From an uncultured Lachnospiraceae bacterium (GTDB lineage: Bacteria > Bacillota > Clostridia > Lachnospirales > Lachnospiraceae): a stretch of DNA of 32,681 nucleotides. The DNA is taken from positions 1 to 32,681 of the forward strand of contig CANQCD010000010.1 of assembly GCA_947589455.1 (NCBI GenBank), in the 5' to 3' direction. A program made the translations under genes and the position numbers. Of this stretch, positions 18,816 to 27,319 are shown one piece after another. Position 1 is the stretch's first letter. Every line of letters starts with the position of its first letter. Below the pieces are notes generated by a model, which had not been told where the DNA came from, made no database searches, and was given only the letters and a program-made list of their open reading frames with translations.

Positions 18816-18978
18816 AAAGGGCAAACGTGTATCTCACCCTTTTTCCCACTGCTGTACAGGTAATTTTCCATGCAGAGTCCAGGGAAACTACGGCAAAGCG
18901 CGGTATGGAACCAGTGTGAAAAAGACTTTTAAAACAGAAAAAACAAAATTTCTCTTTGTACAGGCAAAGTTACAAAGG

Positions 18979-19003
18979 AAAGGGCTGCACAAAGCGCAGC
19001 CTA
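18979..19003 (-). terminator. Terminator-like hairpin downstream of the GH13 gene
   Basis: Minus strand GGCTGC-gctttgt-GCAGCC followed by a T-rich stretch. Confidence 0.5.
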
Positions 19004-19018
19004 CATAACCCCATACCT

Positions 19019-20977
19019 CTATTCCTCAACAAAAACTACAACAGAACGCGGCGGAACAACCGTCTTTCTCTGATACTGCGTCTGCCCCTCCGCTTTCCTG
19101 CGCTTCCTGCCAGTTTTCTTCTTGCGCGGAGCCAGCAGGCTCTCATCAAAGCGGTTGTCATAGCTGTCAATGATAACTTTCCATTTTCCATGGTTCGGCA
19201 GATTAGGCAGATCGAACGCCCTCGCCTCCCAGAACATATTATAGATCACATAGACAGAACGGTTATCCTCCCCCTCTGCATATGCGCCATAATATAACAT
19301 TGCAAGCATCCGGCTGTAATTGGAAAAATCAGCCCTCCACGCCTGTATCCCATGGATTGACAGATCCGGCATACCGCAGGAGAGATAGTCTACCATGCGA
19401 AGCGGTTTGTTCTGGTGGAGTACGGAAAAGCTTTTCCTGAAACGAATCAGCTTCTGCACAAACTCAAAAATCTCTTTTGACATCTTCGTCTCATTCCACT
19501 GCAGCCACGTTGTCTGGTTGTCCTGACAGTACGCGTTATTATTTCCATACTGCGTATTTCCAAATTCGTCCCCCGCCAGGATCATCGGTGCAGACTGACT
19601 GGTCAAAAGCATGATAAACGCATTCCGGATCTGTACCATCCTGCGATCAAGCACCATCTTTTTCCGGGTCTTTCCCTCTACCCCGCAATTCCAGCTATAG
19701 TTGTATTCCGTCCCATCCCGGTTTGACTCTCCGTTCTCTTCATTGTGCTTGATATCATAAGATACCAGATCCAAAAGAGTAAAGCCGTTGACATGCGTTA
19801 TAAAATTTACGATGGAATGATCCCACGCATTTTTTGCAAAGGATTCCGCCGCGCGCTCCACCATTCCCTCGTCGCTCTTTAAAAAACGTCTTGCATTGAC
19901 TAAAAAACTCTCGTTATATTCCGCCAGGGTATCTTTCTGTTCCCTGATCCCGGCATCATGGAGCATCCTCATATCCCAGTAGCTTCCCAGAATCTTTACG
20001 CCGGACAAAATCGGATCGGAAGCCAGCGACAGCGAAGGCATAACCTCCTGATTGACACGGAACCCATCAATATGGTACTTAAGAACCCAGTCGCGCAGGC
20101 AATCCATCATCAAGATCAGATTCGTCCCCGGCAAAAAATAAATATCCATCAGCACCTCAATGCCATTTGCATGAAACGCCCTGACCATCTCTTTAAATTC
20201 TGTAGAAGGGCAGGCGCCTTTGCTCGCATAGGACGCCTTTGGCGCAAAATAAAACGGCATGTCCGCGCCATATCCCCAATAATTAAGGCGAACCTTCTGT
20301 TCCTGCTCTGCAGAATCTCCTGTATCTTTTCTCCCCGCCTCGAACACACCCGGAATCTCCCCCGAAACCACTTCGTCAAATTCATATGCCGGAAGCAGCA
20401 TAACCCCATTAATGCCCAGCTCCTTCATGTAAGGGATTTTTTCAACGAGCCCCCGATAAGTCCCTTTATACCGGACTTTTGAAGAGCTGTGCCTGGTGTA
20501 TCCCCTGACGTGAAGCTGATATAAGATCAAATCAGAATACGGAATCCGTGGCGGCGCGTCGTCTCCCCAGGAAAAATTCTGAATGCAGATACCGCAGCGC
20601 AGTTCAGAAAGCGGCTGCGGCCTCTTCCCCCATTGATCCCGCCCAGTGACATAGCCGGCATATGGATCAGGCATATTGGCGCCGTCTACTTCATATAAAT
20701 ATTCATAGTCATCGGAAAGAATATCTTCAATCTTTCTGGAATCTCGGCATTCACTGGATTTATATATGGCAACAAAATATACGCTGCCTTTTTTATATTT
20801 ATCAGTCAATGCAATGCGAAATTCCGGTTCTGCCTGTCCTTTCCGATATAATTTCAGAAAGCAGTCCTTGCTGTCCGGAAGATACACTGCAAACTGTACG
20901 CCGTCCGATACCTTTGTCACCCCAAAAGACATGGTGTCTCCTACTCTGTATTCCAATAACTGTTTTCCCTGTCTCAT
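19019..20977 (-). CDS. GlgX/pullulanase-like GH13 protein, probably catalytically inactive
   Basis: Start MRQGKQLLEYRVGDTMSFG (SD aaggaagag); GH13_11-like blocks LILYQLHVRGYTRH, DGFRVNQ, DPILSGVKILGSYWD, VNFITHVNGFTLLDLVSYDIKHNEENGESNRDG, MILAGDEFGNTQYGNNNAYCQDN. Confidence 0.88.
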   Translation of the reverse strand: MRQGKQLLEYRVGDTMSFGVTKVSDGVQFAVYLPDSKDCFLKLYRKGQAEPEFRIALTDKYKKGSVYFVAIYKSSECRDSRKIEDILSDDYEYLYEVDGANMPDPYAGYVTGRDQWGKRPQPLSELRCGICIQNFSWGDDAPPRIPYSDLILYQLHVRGYTRHSSSKVRYKGTYRGLVEKIPYMKELGINGVMLLPAYEFDEVVSGEIPGVFEAGRKDTGDSAEQEQKVRLNYWGYGADMPFYFAPKASYASKGACPSTEFKEMVRAFHANGIEVLMDIYFLPGTNLILMMDCLRDWVLKYHIDGFRVNQEVMPSLSLASDPILSGVKILGSYWDMRMLHDAGIREQKDTLAEYNESFLVNARRFLKSDEGMVERAAESFAKNAWDHSIVNFITHVNGFTLLDLVSYDIKHNEENGESNRDGTEYNYSWNCGVEGKTRKKMVLDRRMVQIRNAFIMLLTSQSAPMILAGDEFGNTQYGNNNAYCQDNQTTWLQWNETKMSKEIFEFVQKLIRFRKSFSVLHQNKPLRMVDYLSCGMPDLSIHGIQAWRADFSNYSRMLAMLYYGAYAEGEDNRSVYVIYNMFWEARAFDLPNLPNHGKWKVIIDSYDNRFDESLLAPRKKKTGRKRRKAEGQTQYQRKTVVPPRSVVVFVEE

Positions 20978-21164
20978 GCTCTTCCTTATTCCTCCAATAT
21001 GATATCCTAGTGTCTCTGCCAGAAACCGCAGCCTCTCTCCCCTGCGGCTGCAGCCGGTTGCCGCGGCATAGCCGCGCCATGCCTGGCACACGTCATGTCT
21101 TGATTATTGAAAATAAGAATTTCCTCTATTTTACTACATCCTTGCTAAAAGGTCAAAATATTTC

Positions 21165-21192
21165 TTGCAAAATCCGCATATTTCTGTAAAAT
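21165..21192 (+). promoter_or_regulatory. Candidate promoter for the second ABC-F leader
   Basis: TTGCAA, 16 nt, TAAAAT. Confidence 0.4.
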
Positions 21193-21284
21193 AGATTACA
21201 TGTGCGGTATCGTTGCTTCCCGCGAGCGGCGAGCCAGCTGGACGCGCTTGCACAGACATTCGGTGACTGCTGCAGGGAGCGCTG

Positions 21285-21372
21285 TGTACCGGCAACATCT
21301 GTTCAGCGCCCACCGAAGCGGAGCGCTATGTACCGGTGGCATCTGTTCAGCGCCCACCAAAGCGGAGCGCGG
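21285..21372. repeat. 44-bp tandem repeat, 2 copies, in the ABC-F leader
   Basis: tgtaccggcaacatctgttcagcgcccaccgaagcggagcgcta / tgtaccggtggcatctgttcagcgcccaccaaagcggagcgcgg. Confidence 0.85.
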
Positions 21373-21479
21373 ACCAAATCCCCGCCCCTTGAGGCGGACA
21401 AACCAAGGACAGACAAGATCACGCCCCGCAGCCTGCTGTGGGGGATTTGACCTGATAAATTATGCCTGGAGGAATAAGT

Positions 21480-23111
21480 ATGATTCAAACGAGTAACCTT
21501 ACCCTGCGCCTGGGAAAAAAGGCGCTGTTCGAAGATGTAAATATTAAATTTACCGAAGGAAACTGTTATGGGCTTATCGGTGCAAACGGCGCTGGAAAGT
21601 CTACTTTTTTAAAAATCCTGACCGGAGAGATCGAGCCGTCCAAAGGCGAAGTGATCACTACGCCCGGACAGAGACTGTCTTTCCTGAAACAGGATCATTT
21701 CCAATATGACGAATATATGGTACTTGACACTGTCATCATGGGAAATGAACGTCTCTATGAGATTATGAAAGAAAAAGACGCCATCTATGCAAAAGAAGAT
21801 TTTACGGAAGAAGACGGGATCAAAGCAAGCGAGCTGGAGGCGGAGTTTGCAGGGATGGACGGCTGGGAGGCGGAGTCCAACGCCGCTATGCTCTTAAATG
21901 GCCTGGGGATTGCCTCAGAATCCCATTACAGCAAAATGAGCGAACTGCAGGCGAGCGACAAGGTCAAAGTCCTGCTCGCACAGGCTCTGTTTGGCAATCC
22001 TGACATCCTTCTATTAGACGAGCCGACAAACCACCTGGATCTGGACGCTATCCGCTGGCTTGAAGATTTTTTGATTGATTTTGACAATACTGTGATCGTG
22101 GTATCGCACGACCGGTATTTCCTGAATAAAGTCTGTACGCATATCGCTGATATTGATTATGCCAAGATCCAGCTCTATGCGGGCAACTATGATTTCTGGT
22201 ACGAGTCCAGCCAGCTGATGATCCGGCAAATGAAAGAAGCAAATAAAAAGAAGGAAGAAAAGATCAAAGAACTGCAGGAATTTATCCAGCGGTTTAGTGC
22301 AAACGCCTCAAAATCAAAACAGGCGACTTCAAGGAAGCGCGCGCTGGAAAAAATCGAGCTGGATGACATAAAGCCTTCCAGCCGGAAGTATCCATATATT
22401 GATTTCCGGCCAGAGCGCGAGATCGGCAATGAAGTGCTGACAGTCGAACATCTGTCAAAAACAATCGACGGCGTTAAAGTGTTAGACGACATCTCTTTTA
22501 TCATCGGAAGAGAAGATAAAGTCGCATTTGTCGGAAGCAATACTATCGCAACCACTACGCTGTTCCAGATACTCGCCGGTGAAATAGAACCAGACGAGGG
22601 AAGTTATAAATGGGGCGTCACAACCAGCCAGTCCTATTTTCCGAAGGACAATACAGAGCTGTTTTCCGGCAATGAGACAATCGTGGACTGGCTTATGCCA
22701 TTCTCACCGGAAAAAGACCCGACCTATGTCCGCGGATTTCTCGGCAGGATGCTCTTTCCCGGGGAAGACGGCGTCAAAAAGGTCAATGTCCTGTCCGGCG
22801 GCGAGCGCGTCCGCGTAATGCTTTCTAAAATGATGATCTTAGCGTCCAATGTGCTGATCATTGATGAGCCGACGGCACATCTGGACATGGAATCCATCAC
22901 TGCATTAAACAACGGACTGATTAAATTTCCGGGAGTTGTCCTTTTTACATCCCAGGATCATCAGTTTATCCAGACAATCGCCAACCGCATTATGGAAATC
23001 ACGCCAGGCGGACTGATCGATAAAATATCCACCTATGACGAATATCTGGATAGCGATGAAATGGCAAGAAAACGTCAGATATTATCGGTTCAGAAAGAAG
23101 ACGACGCCTGA
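21480..23111 (+). CDS. ABC-F family ATPase, YkpA/YbiT-like
   Basis: MIQTSNLTLRLGKKALFEDVNIKF (SD ggaggaa); NBD1 GANGAGKST, SELQASDKVKVLLAQALFGNPDILLLDEPTNHLD; NBD2 VGSNTIATTTLF, LSGGERVRV, IIDEPTAHLD. Confidence 0.93.
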   Translation: MIQTSNLTLRLGKKALFEDVNIKFTEGNCYGLIGANGAGKSTFLKILTGEIEPSKGEVITTPGQRLSFLKQDHFQYDEYMVLDTVIMGNERLYEIMKEKDAIYAKEDFTEEDGIKASELEAEFAGMDGWEAESNAAMLLNGLGIASESHYSKMSELQASDKVKVLLAQALFGNPDILLLDEPTNHLDLDAIRWLEDFLIDFDNTVIVVSHDRYFLNKVCTHIADIDYAKIQLYAGNYDFWYESSQLMIRQMKEANKKKEEKIKELQEFIQRFSANASKSKQATSRKRALEKIELDDIKPSSRKYPYIDFRPEREIGNEVLTVEHLSKTIDGVKVLDDISFIIGREDKVAFVGSNTIATTTLFQILAGEIEPDEGSYKWGVTTSQSYFPKDNTELFSGNETIVDWLMPFSPEKDPTYVRGFLGRMLFPGEDGVKKVNVLSGGERVRVMLSKMMILASNVLIIDEPTAHLDMESITALNNGLIKFPGVVLFTSQDHQFIQTIANRIMEITPGGLIDKISTYDEYLDSDEMARKRQILSVQKEDDA

Positions 23112-23142
23112 AACGGCGCCGCCCTGCGAACCATTGTCCCAA

Positions 23143-23204
23143 AAAAGGGACTGTCTTTTTCCTGAGAGTACAAAAACCCTCTGGAAACGGCAGTCCCCTT
23201 TTTT
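23143..23204. terminator. Long hairpin terminator between convergent genes
   Basis: aaaaaagggactg...cagtccccttttttt outer stem with inner TTTCCTGAGAG/CTCTGGAAA pairing. Confidence 0.75.
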
Positions 23205-23212
23205 TGTCTCGA

Positions 23213-23365
23213 AACTTCTTTTTCTCCCAGCGCATTGCCAGCTTCTTTTGAAAAAGAATATCCTTTGTTCCGTCTTTTAACTTCTCTTTCTCCCCAGCAC
23301 ATTGCCAGCTTCTTTCGAAAAAGAATATCCTTTGTTCCGTCTTTAAGCTTCTTTTTCCTCTTTGC
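23213..23365. repeat. 66-bp tandem repeat, 2 copies plus partial, reaching into the GT2 3' end
   Basis: aacttcttttttctcc...ccgtctttt-like units begin at 23213, 23279 and 23345. Confidence 0.85.
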
Positions 23366-24332
23366 TCCCCTTCTCTTTGTCTTCTCCCTTGCGGTAAAGC
23401 AGGCGCTCCACACAATACCGCGGACGATGCTTTACTTCCAGATACGTTTTGCCGATATATTCCCCAATCACTCCCAATGCCAGAAGCTGCAGGCCTCCTA
23501 TGCCCCATACGGAAATCGCGATCGTAGCCCATCCTGCAACCGTATGTCCGCGGAGCCAGACGACAAAGAAATAGATCAGGAGCAAAATACTGGCAGAAAA
23601 CAACAAAACACCTAACCCGGTGATAATCCGAATCGGCTTAATGCTAAAAGATGTGATTCCCTCAACAGCAAATGCAAGCATTTTCTTTAACGGGTATTTT
23701 GACTCGCCGGCAAATCGCTCATGGCGCTGATAATAGACAACATCTGTCTCAAAGCCGATCGTTGGCACAATCCCCCGGAGAAATAAATTGACTTCCCCAT
23801 ATTCCGACAGCGCCTCCAATGCCCGCCTGCTCATCAGCCGGTAATCTGCATGGTCTTCCAATGTGTCGGCGCCCATCATTTTCATCAGTTTATAAAAAGC
23901 ATGTGCCGTTCCCCTTTTGAACCAGGTGTCCGTATCTCTTGCCGAGCGGACTCCATACACAATATCTTTCCCCTCATTAAATTTATCGATAAACTGCTCG
24001 ATTGCCCCTACATCATCCTGTAAGTCCGCATCCAGGGATATCACCGCATCCGCATATTCCCTGGCAGCCATCAGCCCGGCATATAACGCATTCTGATGTC
24101 CTCTATTGTGCGCCAGGTTAATCCCGGCATAAAGCTCGTCCTTTTCGTGCAGCTCTTCAATCATACTCCACGTAGCGTCCTTAGAACCGTCGTTGACAAA
24201 GGCAATACGGCTGTCGCTGTCTATTTTGCCACGTTTCACCAAATCCTGCATAATCTTTTTTAACTGCTTTGCTGTCTCCGGCAAAACTTCCTGCTCATTA
24301 TAGCAGGGAATCACTAACCATATTGTACCCAT
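23343..24332 (-). CDS. Glycosyltransferase family 2 (GtrB/DPM1-like) with C-terminal TM helices
   Basis: IWLVIPCYNEQEVLPETAKQL, VNDGSKDATW, ISLDADLQDD, YGVRSARDTDTWFKR; two TM segments. Confidence 0.92.
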   Translation of the reverse strand: MGTIWLVIPCYNEQEVLPETAKQLKKIMQDLVKRGKIDSDSRIAFVNDGSKDATWSMIEELHEKDELYAGINLAHNRGHQNALYAGLMAAREYADAVISLDADLQDDVGAIEQFIDKFNEGKDIVYGVRSARDTDTWFKRGTAHAFYKLMKMMGADTLEDHADYRLMSRRALEALSEYGEVNLFLRGIVPTIGFETDVVYYQRHERFAGESKYPLKKMLAFAVEGITSFSIKPIRIITGLGVLLFSASILLLIYFFVVWLRGHTVAGWATIAISVWGIGGLQLLALGVIGEYIGKTYLEVKHRPRYCVERLLYRKGEDKEKGSKEEKEA

Positions 24333-24516
24333 TCTATCCTTCCTCTCTGTTTTTTAGTATCTTTCCTGCGGTACGCCGACCGAACCCGCCCATCTCCAGG
24401 AAATCGCAGCATTCCCGCGCAAAGCCCAGTCCTTCTGCACAAACGTCAGAATATATGCATCTGCTGTCTTTTATGCCAAAATTTAAAACAGCCAGAGCCT
24501 GCCCATACAGAGTACA

Positions 24517-25818
24517 TTATGTGGCGGGATCGTCCACAAGAATGTGGATTGTCAGTACCTGGTCTTTCACATCGCAGTCGTATACTGCCTGATAACGGTC
24601 AATAAATGACTGGACGCTCCGCAGCCCATAGCCATGACCGTCCTCTCCCGCTGTCAGCTTTAAATATTTGCTGTCGTTTAGCTCCAGCTTCCCCTGAAAA
24701 GAATTGGTAATCTCCAACAGGAACCTCCCTTTGTCCTTTGTCAGGCTGATGCTGACAAACCGTTTCTCTGGCTCTTTTGTTTTTATTGCAGCCTGGACTG
24801 CATTTTCCAGAAGATTGGATATGACCGTTGCCAATCCCAGTTCAAAACTGTTGTTGCTAAATTGATTGGGAATTTCAATGCGGCAGTGGAATGCAACGCC
24901 AAATTCATCTGCTTTTTTCTTTAAATGGGTTATCATACCATTGATATAGACATTTTCACAGTAACTCTTCATCTGCTGGCGCTGCAAGTCTTCCTGCACA
25001 TATTGTATCATCTCTTTCAGTTTTTCCAGGTCGTTCTTTTCAATACACGCCGTTGCCATATTGACATAGTGCCTCATGTCATGGCGCAGCACGGCAAACT
25101 CTTTTTCCTGATCGGAAAGGATTTCCGCCTCGTGGCGTACGCTTGCGATATAATTTTCAAAAACCGCCTGCTCATGGCGCAATTCAAATTCCCGCCTCCG
25201 TCTCGAAATAATCTGTATCACAAGGATAAAGACGTAGACCATCAATAAGATCACGATGATCGCCGGATAATAATTCTGCGGCACGTTGCGGACGCTGACC
25301 GGCCAGATAAGCAGCGAATAGATCAGGCTGTAAAATAAAACGGGCAAAATGCAAAGCGCTCCCCAGCCATCCCGATTCCACTGCTGTTCTTTCCGGTATT
25401 CTTCAGAAGTTCCAAGGATCAGGATCACCGCCAAAAAAACATTCAGCAAAAACTGGGCGGCAACCGAAAAAAGAATACTCTTCGTCTTCCAAAGCACCAT
25501 CAAACTGATAATATTTGCCGGCTGCACATAAACATACGAGGATAATCCTGTAAACAGCCCCCTGAAATCGCGAAATTCATTAATGATCAGGCTAAAAAAC
25601 AAAATGACAGAGATCTCCACCAGCAAAATACCGACAGAATATACGGCACGTCTATGTAATATAACTTCTATCCAGTCAATCAGACCAGTGAGCAGATAGC
25701 AGCCTCCAATCAGAGCAATCGTTTTCAGCCTGTGATACCGGCGTACAGAAAGCCAGTAAATATAAAGCATTACAAAAAGTTCTGATATTCGATACTGTAT
25801 ATATACAAACCAAAACAT
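24517..25818 (-). CDS. GHKL sensor histidine kinase, AgrC-like
   Basis: Start MFWFVYIQYRISELF (SD agaggtg); HDMRHYVNMATACIEKNDLEKLK; NLLENAVQAAI; GHGYGLRSVQSFIDRYQ. Confidence 0.9.
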   Translation of the reverse strand: MFWFVYIQYRISELFVMLYIYWLSVRRYHRLKTIALIGGCYLLTGLIDWIEVILHRRAVYSVGILLVEISVILFFSLIINEFRDFRGLFTGLSSYVYVQPANIISLMVLWKTKSILFSVAAQFLLNVFLAVILILGTSEEYRKEQQWNRDGWGALCILPVLFYSLIYSLLIWPVSVRNVPQNYYPAIIVILLMVYVFILVIQIISRRRREFELRHEQAVFENYIASVRHEAEILSDQEKEFAVLRHDMRHYVNMATACIEKNDLEKLKEMIQYVQEDLQRQQMKSYCENVYINGMITHLKKKADEFGVAFHCRIEIPNQFSNNSFELGLATVISNLLENAVQAAIKTKEPEKRFVSISLTKDKGRFLLEITNSFQGKLELNDSKYLKLTAGEDGHGYGLRSVQSFIDRYQAVYDCDVKDQVLTIHILVDDPAT

Positions 25819-25895
25819 GTGACACACCTCTAACTTTACACAGCAGACACACCTGCACAAAAAGCAATACGCTGCGCCCACCGAATCCCCATTCT

Positions 25896-26065
25896 AAGCG
25901 AATTTTATTCGCTTCGCATTTTCATTCGCCTTGCATTTTCATTCGCCTTGCATTTTCATTCGCTTTGCATTTTCATTCGCTTTGCATTTTCATTCGCTTC
26001 ACATTTTCATTTGCCTTGCATTTTTATTCGCTTCACATTTTCATTTGCTTTGCATTTTATGCGAT
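25896..26065. repeat. 17-bp tandem repeat array (8 clear copies) with inverted-repeat boundary
   Basis: cattttcattcgcYttg units from 25917 to 26052; boundary AAGCGAAT-TTT-ATTCGCTT at 25896-25914; ends ttttatgcgata. Confidence 0.88.
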
Positions 26066-26167
26066 AAGGCGACCTGCGGATACCGTTTCTCATCTTGTCA
26101 CAAAAGAGAAGCGCAGCTTCCCTTCGCTGCTTGTGACGCTCCGGCACAAATTTTCCTGTAATATAAC

Positions 26168-26947
26168 TTAACCAGGCGAATGATTCCCATCCAGTGAAAT
26201 ATCCGCCAGATAATTCAAATATTTCTTCTTCGTCTCATTTTTCCGGTTTCTACTGATAGGAATATCTGTTCCATCATCTAATATAATAATATTAGCACGA
26301 AATTCCCGGATGTAATACATATTGACTAAATAAGACTTATGTGGCTGAAAAAACTGTTGCAATTTCGTCAGAGGCATAACCGTTTCCTCAAATCTTCCAC
26401 GGTTACAAAGCCCTGTTACGCTCAGACCGCTTTTCAGGTGATACACGGCGCAGCGTTCCACATTCTCCACATAGATAATATCCTGCGCCCGGACATTCTG
26501 CATCCCTTCCTTTGCCTTGATCACAATGCCCTGCCTCCAAAGCCACTCTCTTTTTTTCCAGGCGACATACAGCACTTCTTCTAATTTCTCTTTCTGAATT
26601 GGTTTCAGCAGATAATCGGAAGCCTGAACGCCAAACGCTTCATAGCCATATTCCTTAAAGGAAGTCGTGTATACAATCTGTGAATTTTTATCAAATTCCC
26701 TGATCTTTCTCCCAAATTCAATCCCTGTCATCTCAGGCATGACAATATCAAGCAGATATAAATCAAAAATATCATCCATCCTGCCCGATGCCTTATTTTT
26801 TTCGATATAATCCAGCAAATCAACAGCAGAAGAAAAAATCTGGATCGTCCCTCCGGCCTCATCGTTCCTATCCAGAAAAGACTGTACCATAGAAACTGTT
26901 TCCTCGAGTTCCTCTTCCTCATTATCACAGACAGCAATCCTAAACAT
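26168..26947 (-). CDS. LytTR-type response regulator, AgrA-like
   Basis: MFRIAVCDNEEEELEETV; LYLLDIVMPEMTGIEF; QVASDYLLKPI; C-terminal LytTR IIYVENVERCAVYHLKSG...FFQPHKSYLVN. Confidence 0.92.
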   Translation of the reverse strand: MFRIAVCDNEEEELEETVSMVQSFLDRNDEAGGTIQIFSSAVDLLDYIEKNKASGRMDDIFDLYLLDIVMPEMTGIEFGRKIREFDKNSQIVYTTSFKEYGYEAFGVQASDYLLKPIQKEKLEEVLYVAWKKREWLWRQGIVIKAKEGMQNVRAQDIIYVENVERCAVYHLKSGLSVTGLCNRGRFEETVMPLTKLQQFFQPHKSYLVNMYYIREFRANIIILDDGTDIPISRNRKNETKKKYLNYLADISLDGNHSPG

Positions 26948-26968
26948 CCCCATCTTCCCCCTCACTCA

Positions 26969-26998
26969 AAAATCGCAGAAACATACATTCCTGCGATT
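26969..26998 (-). terminator. Terminator of the tRNA-Gln unit
   Basis: Minus ATCGCAG-gaatgtatgttt-CTGCGATTTTT. Confidence 0.55.
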
Positions 26999-27006
26999 GA
27001 AAATGA

Positions 27007-27078
27007 CTGGGCTACAAGGATTCGAACCTTGAAATGCTGGAGTCAGAGTCCAGTGCCTTACCATTTGGCGATAGCCCA
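27007..27078 (-). tRNA. tRNA-Gln (CTG)
   Basis: TGGGCTA...TAGCCCA acceptor; anticodon arm CTGGA-CTCTGAC-TCCAG; T arm AAGGTTCGAATCCTT; CCA not encoded. Confidence 0.93.
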
Positions 27079-27109
27079 AAATATATAATTTTCAGCATTT
27101 CGCTGATAA

Positions 27110-27181
27110 CTGGGCTACAAGGATTCGAACCTTGAAATGCTGGAGTCAGAGTCCAGTGCCTTACCATTTGGCGATAGCCCA
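27110..27181 (-). tRNA. tRNA-Gln (CTG), identical second copy
   Basis: Same 71-nt sequence as 27008..27078. Confidence 0.93.
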
Positions 27182-27319
27182 ATTTCTGCCCACTATAACC
27201 GCAAGCAAAGACTATTATATATGATAACAAATAAATTTGCAAGTACTTTTTGGACATTATTTTTTAGGTATTTGGACATTATTTTTTATATATGTATTTT
27301 ATGTCATTATTTTTATACA

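Noticed and set aside
21200-21496. 98-aa ORF starting MCGIVASRERR
   Set aside because: Contains 44-bp non-triplet repeats, lacks an SD and overlaps the ABC-F start; more likely leader RNA.
24333-27000. agr-type quorum system with AgrB/AgrD
   Set aside because: LytTR regulator and GHKL kinase are present, but no AgrB-like protease or typical AgrD peptide is found in the window.
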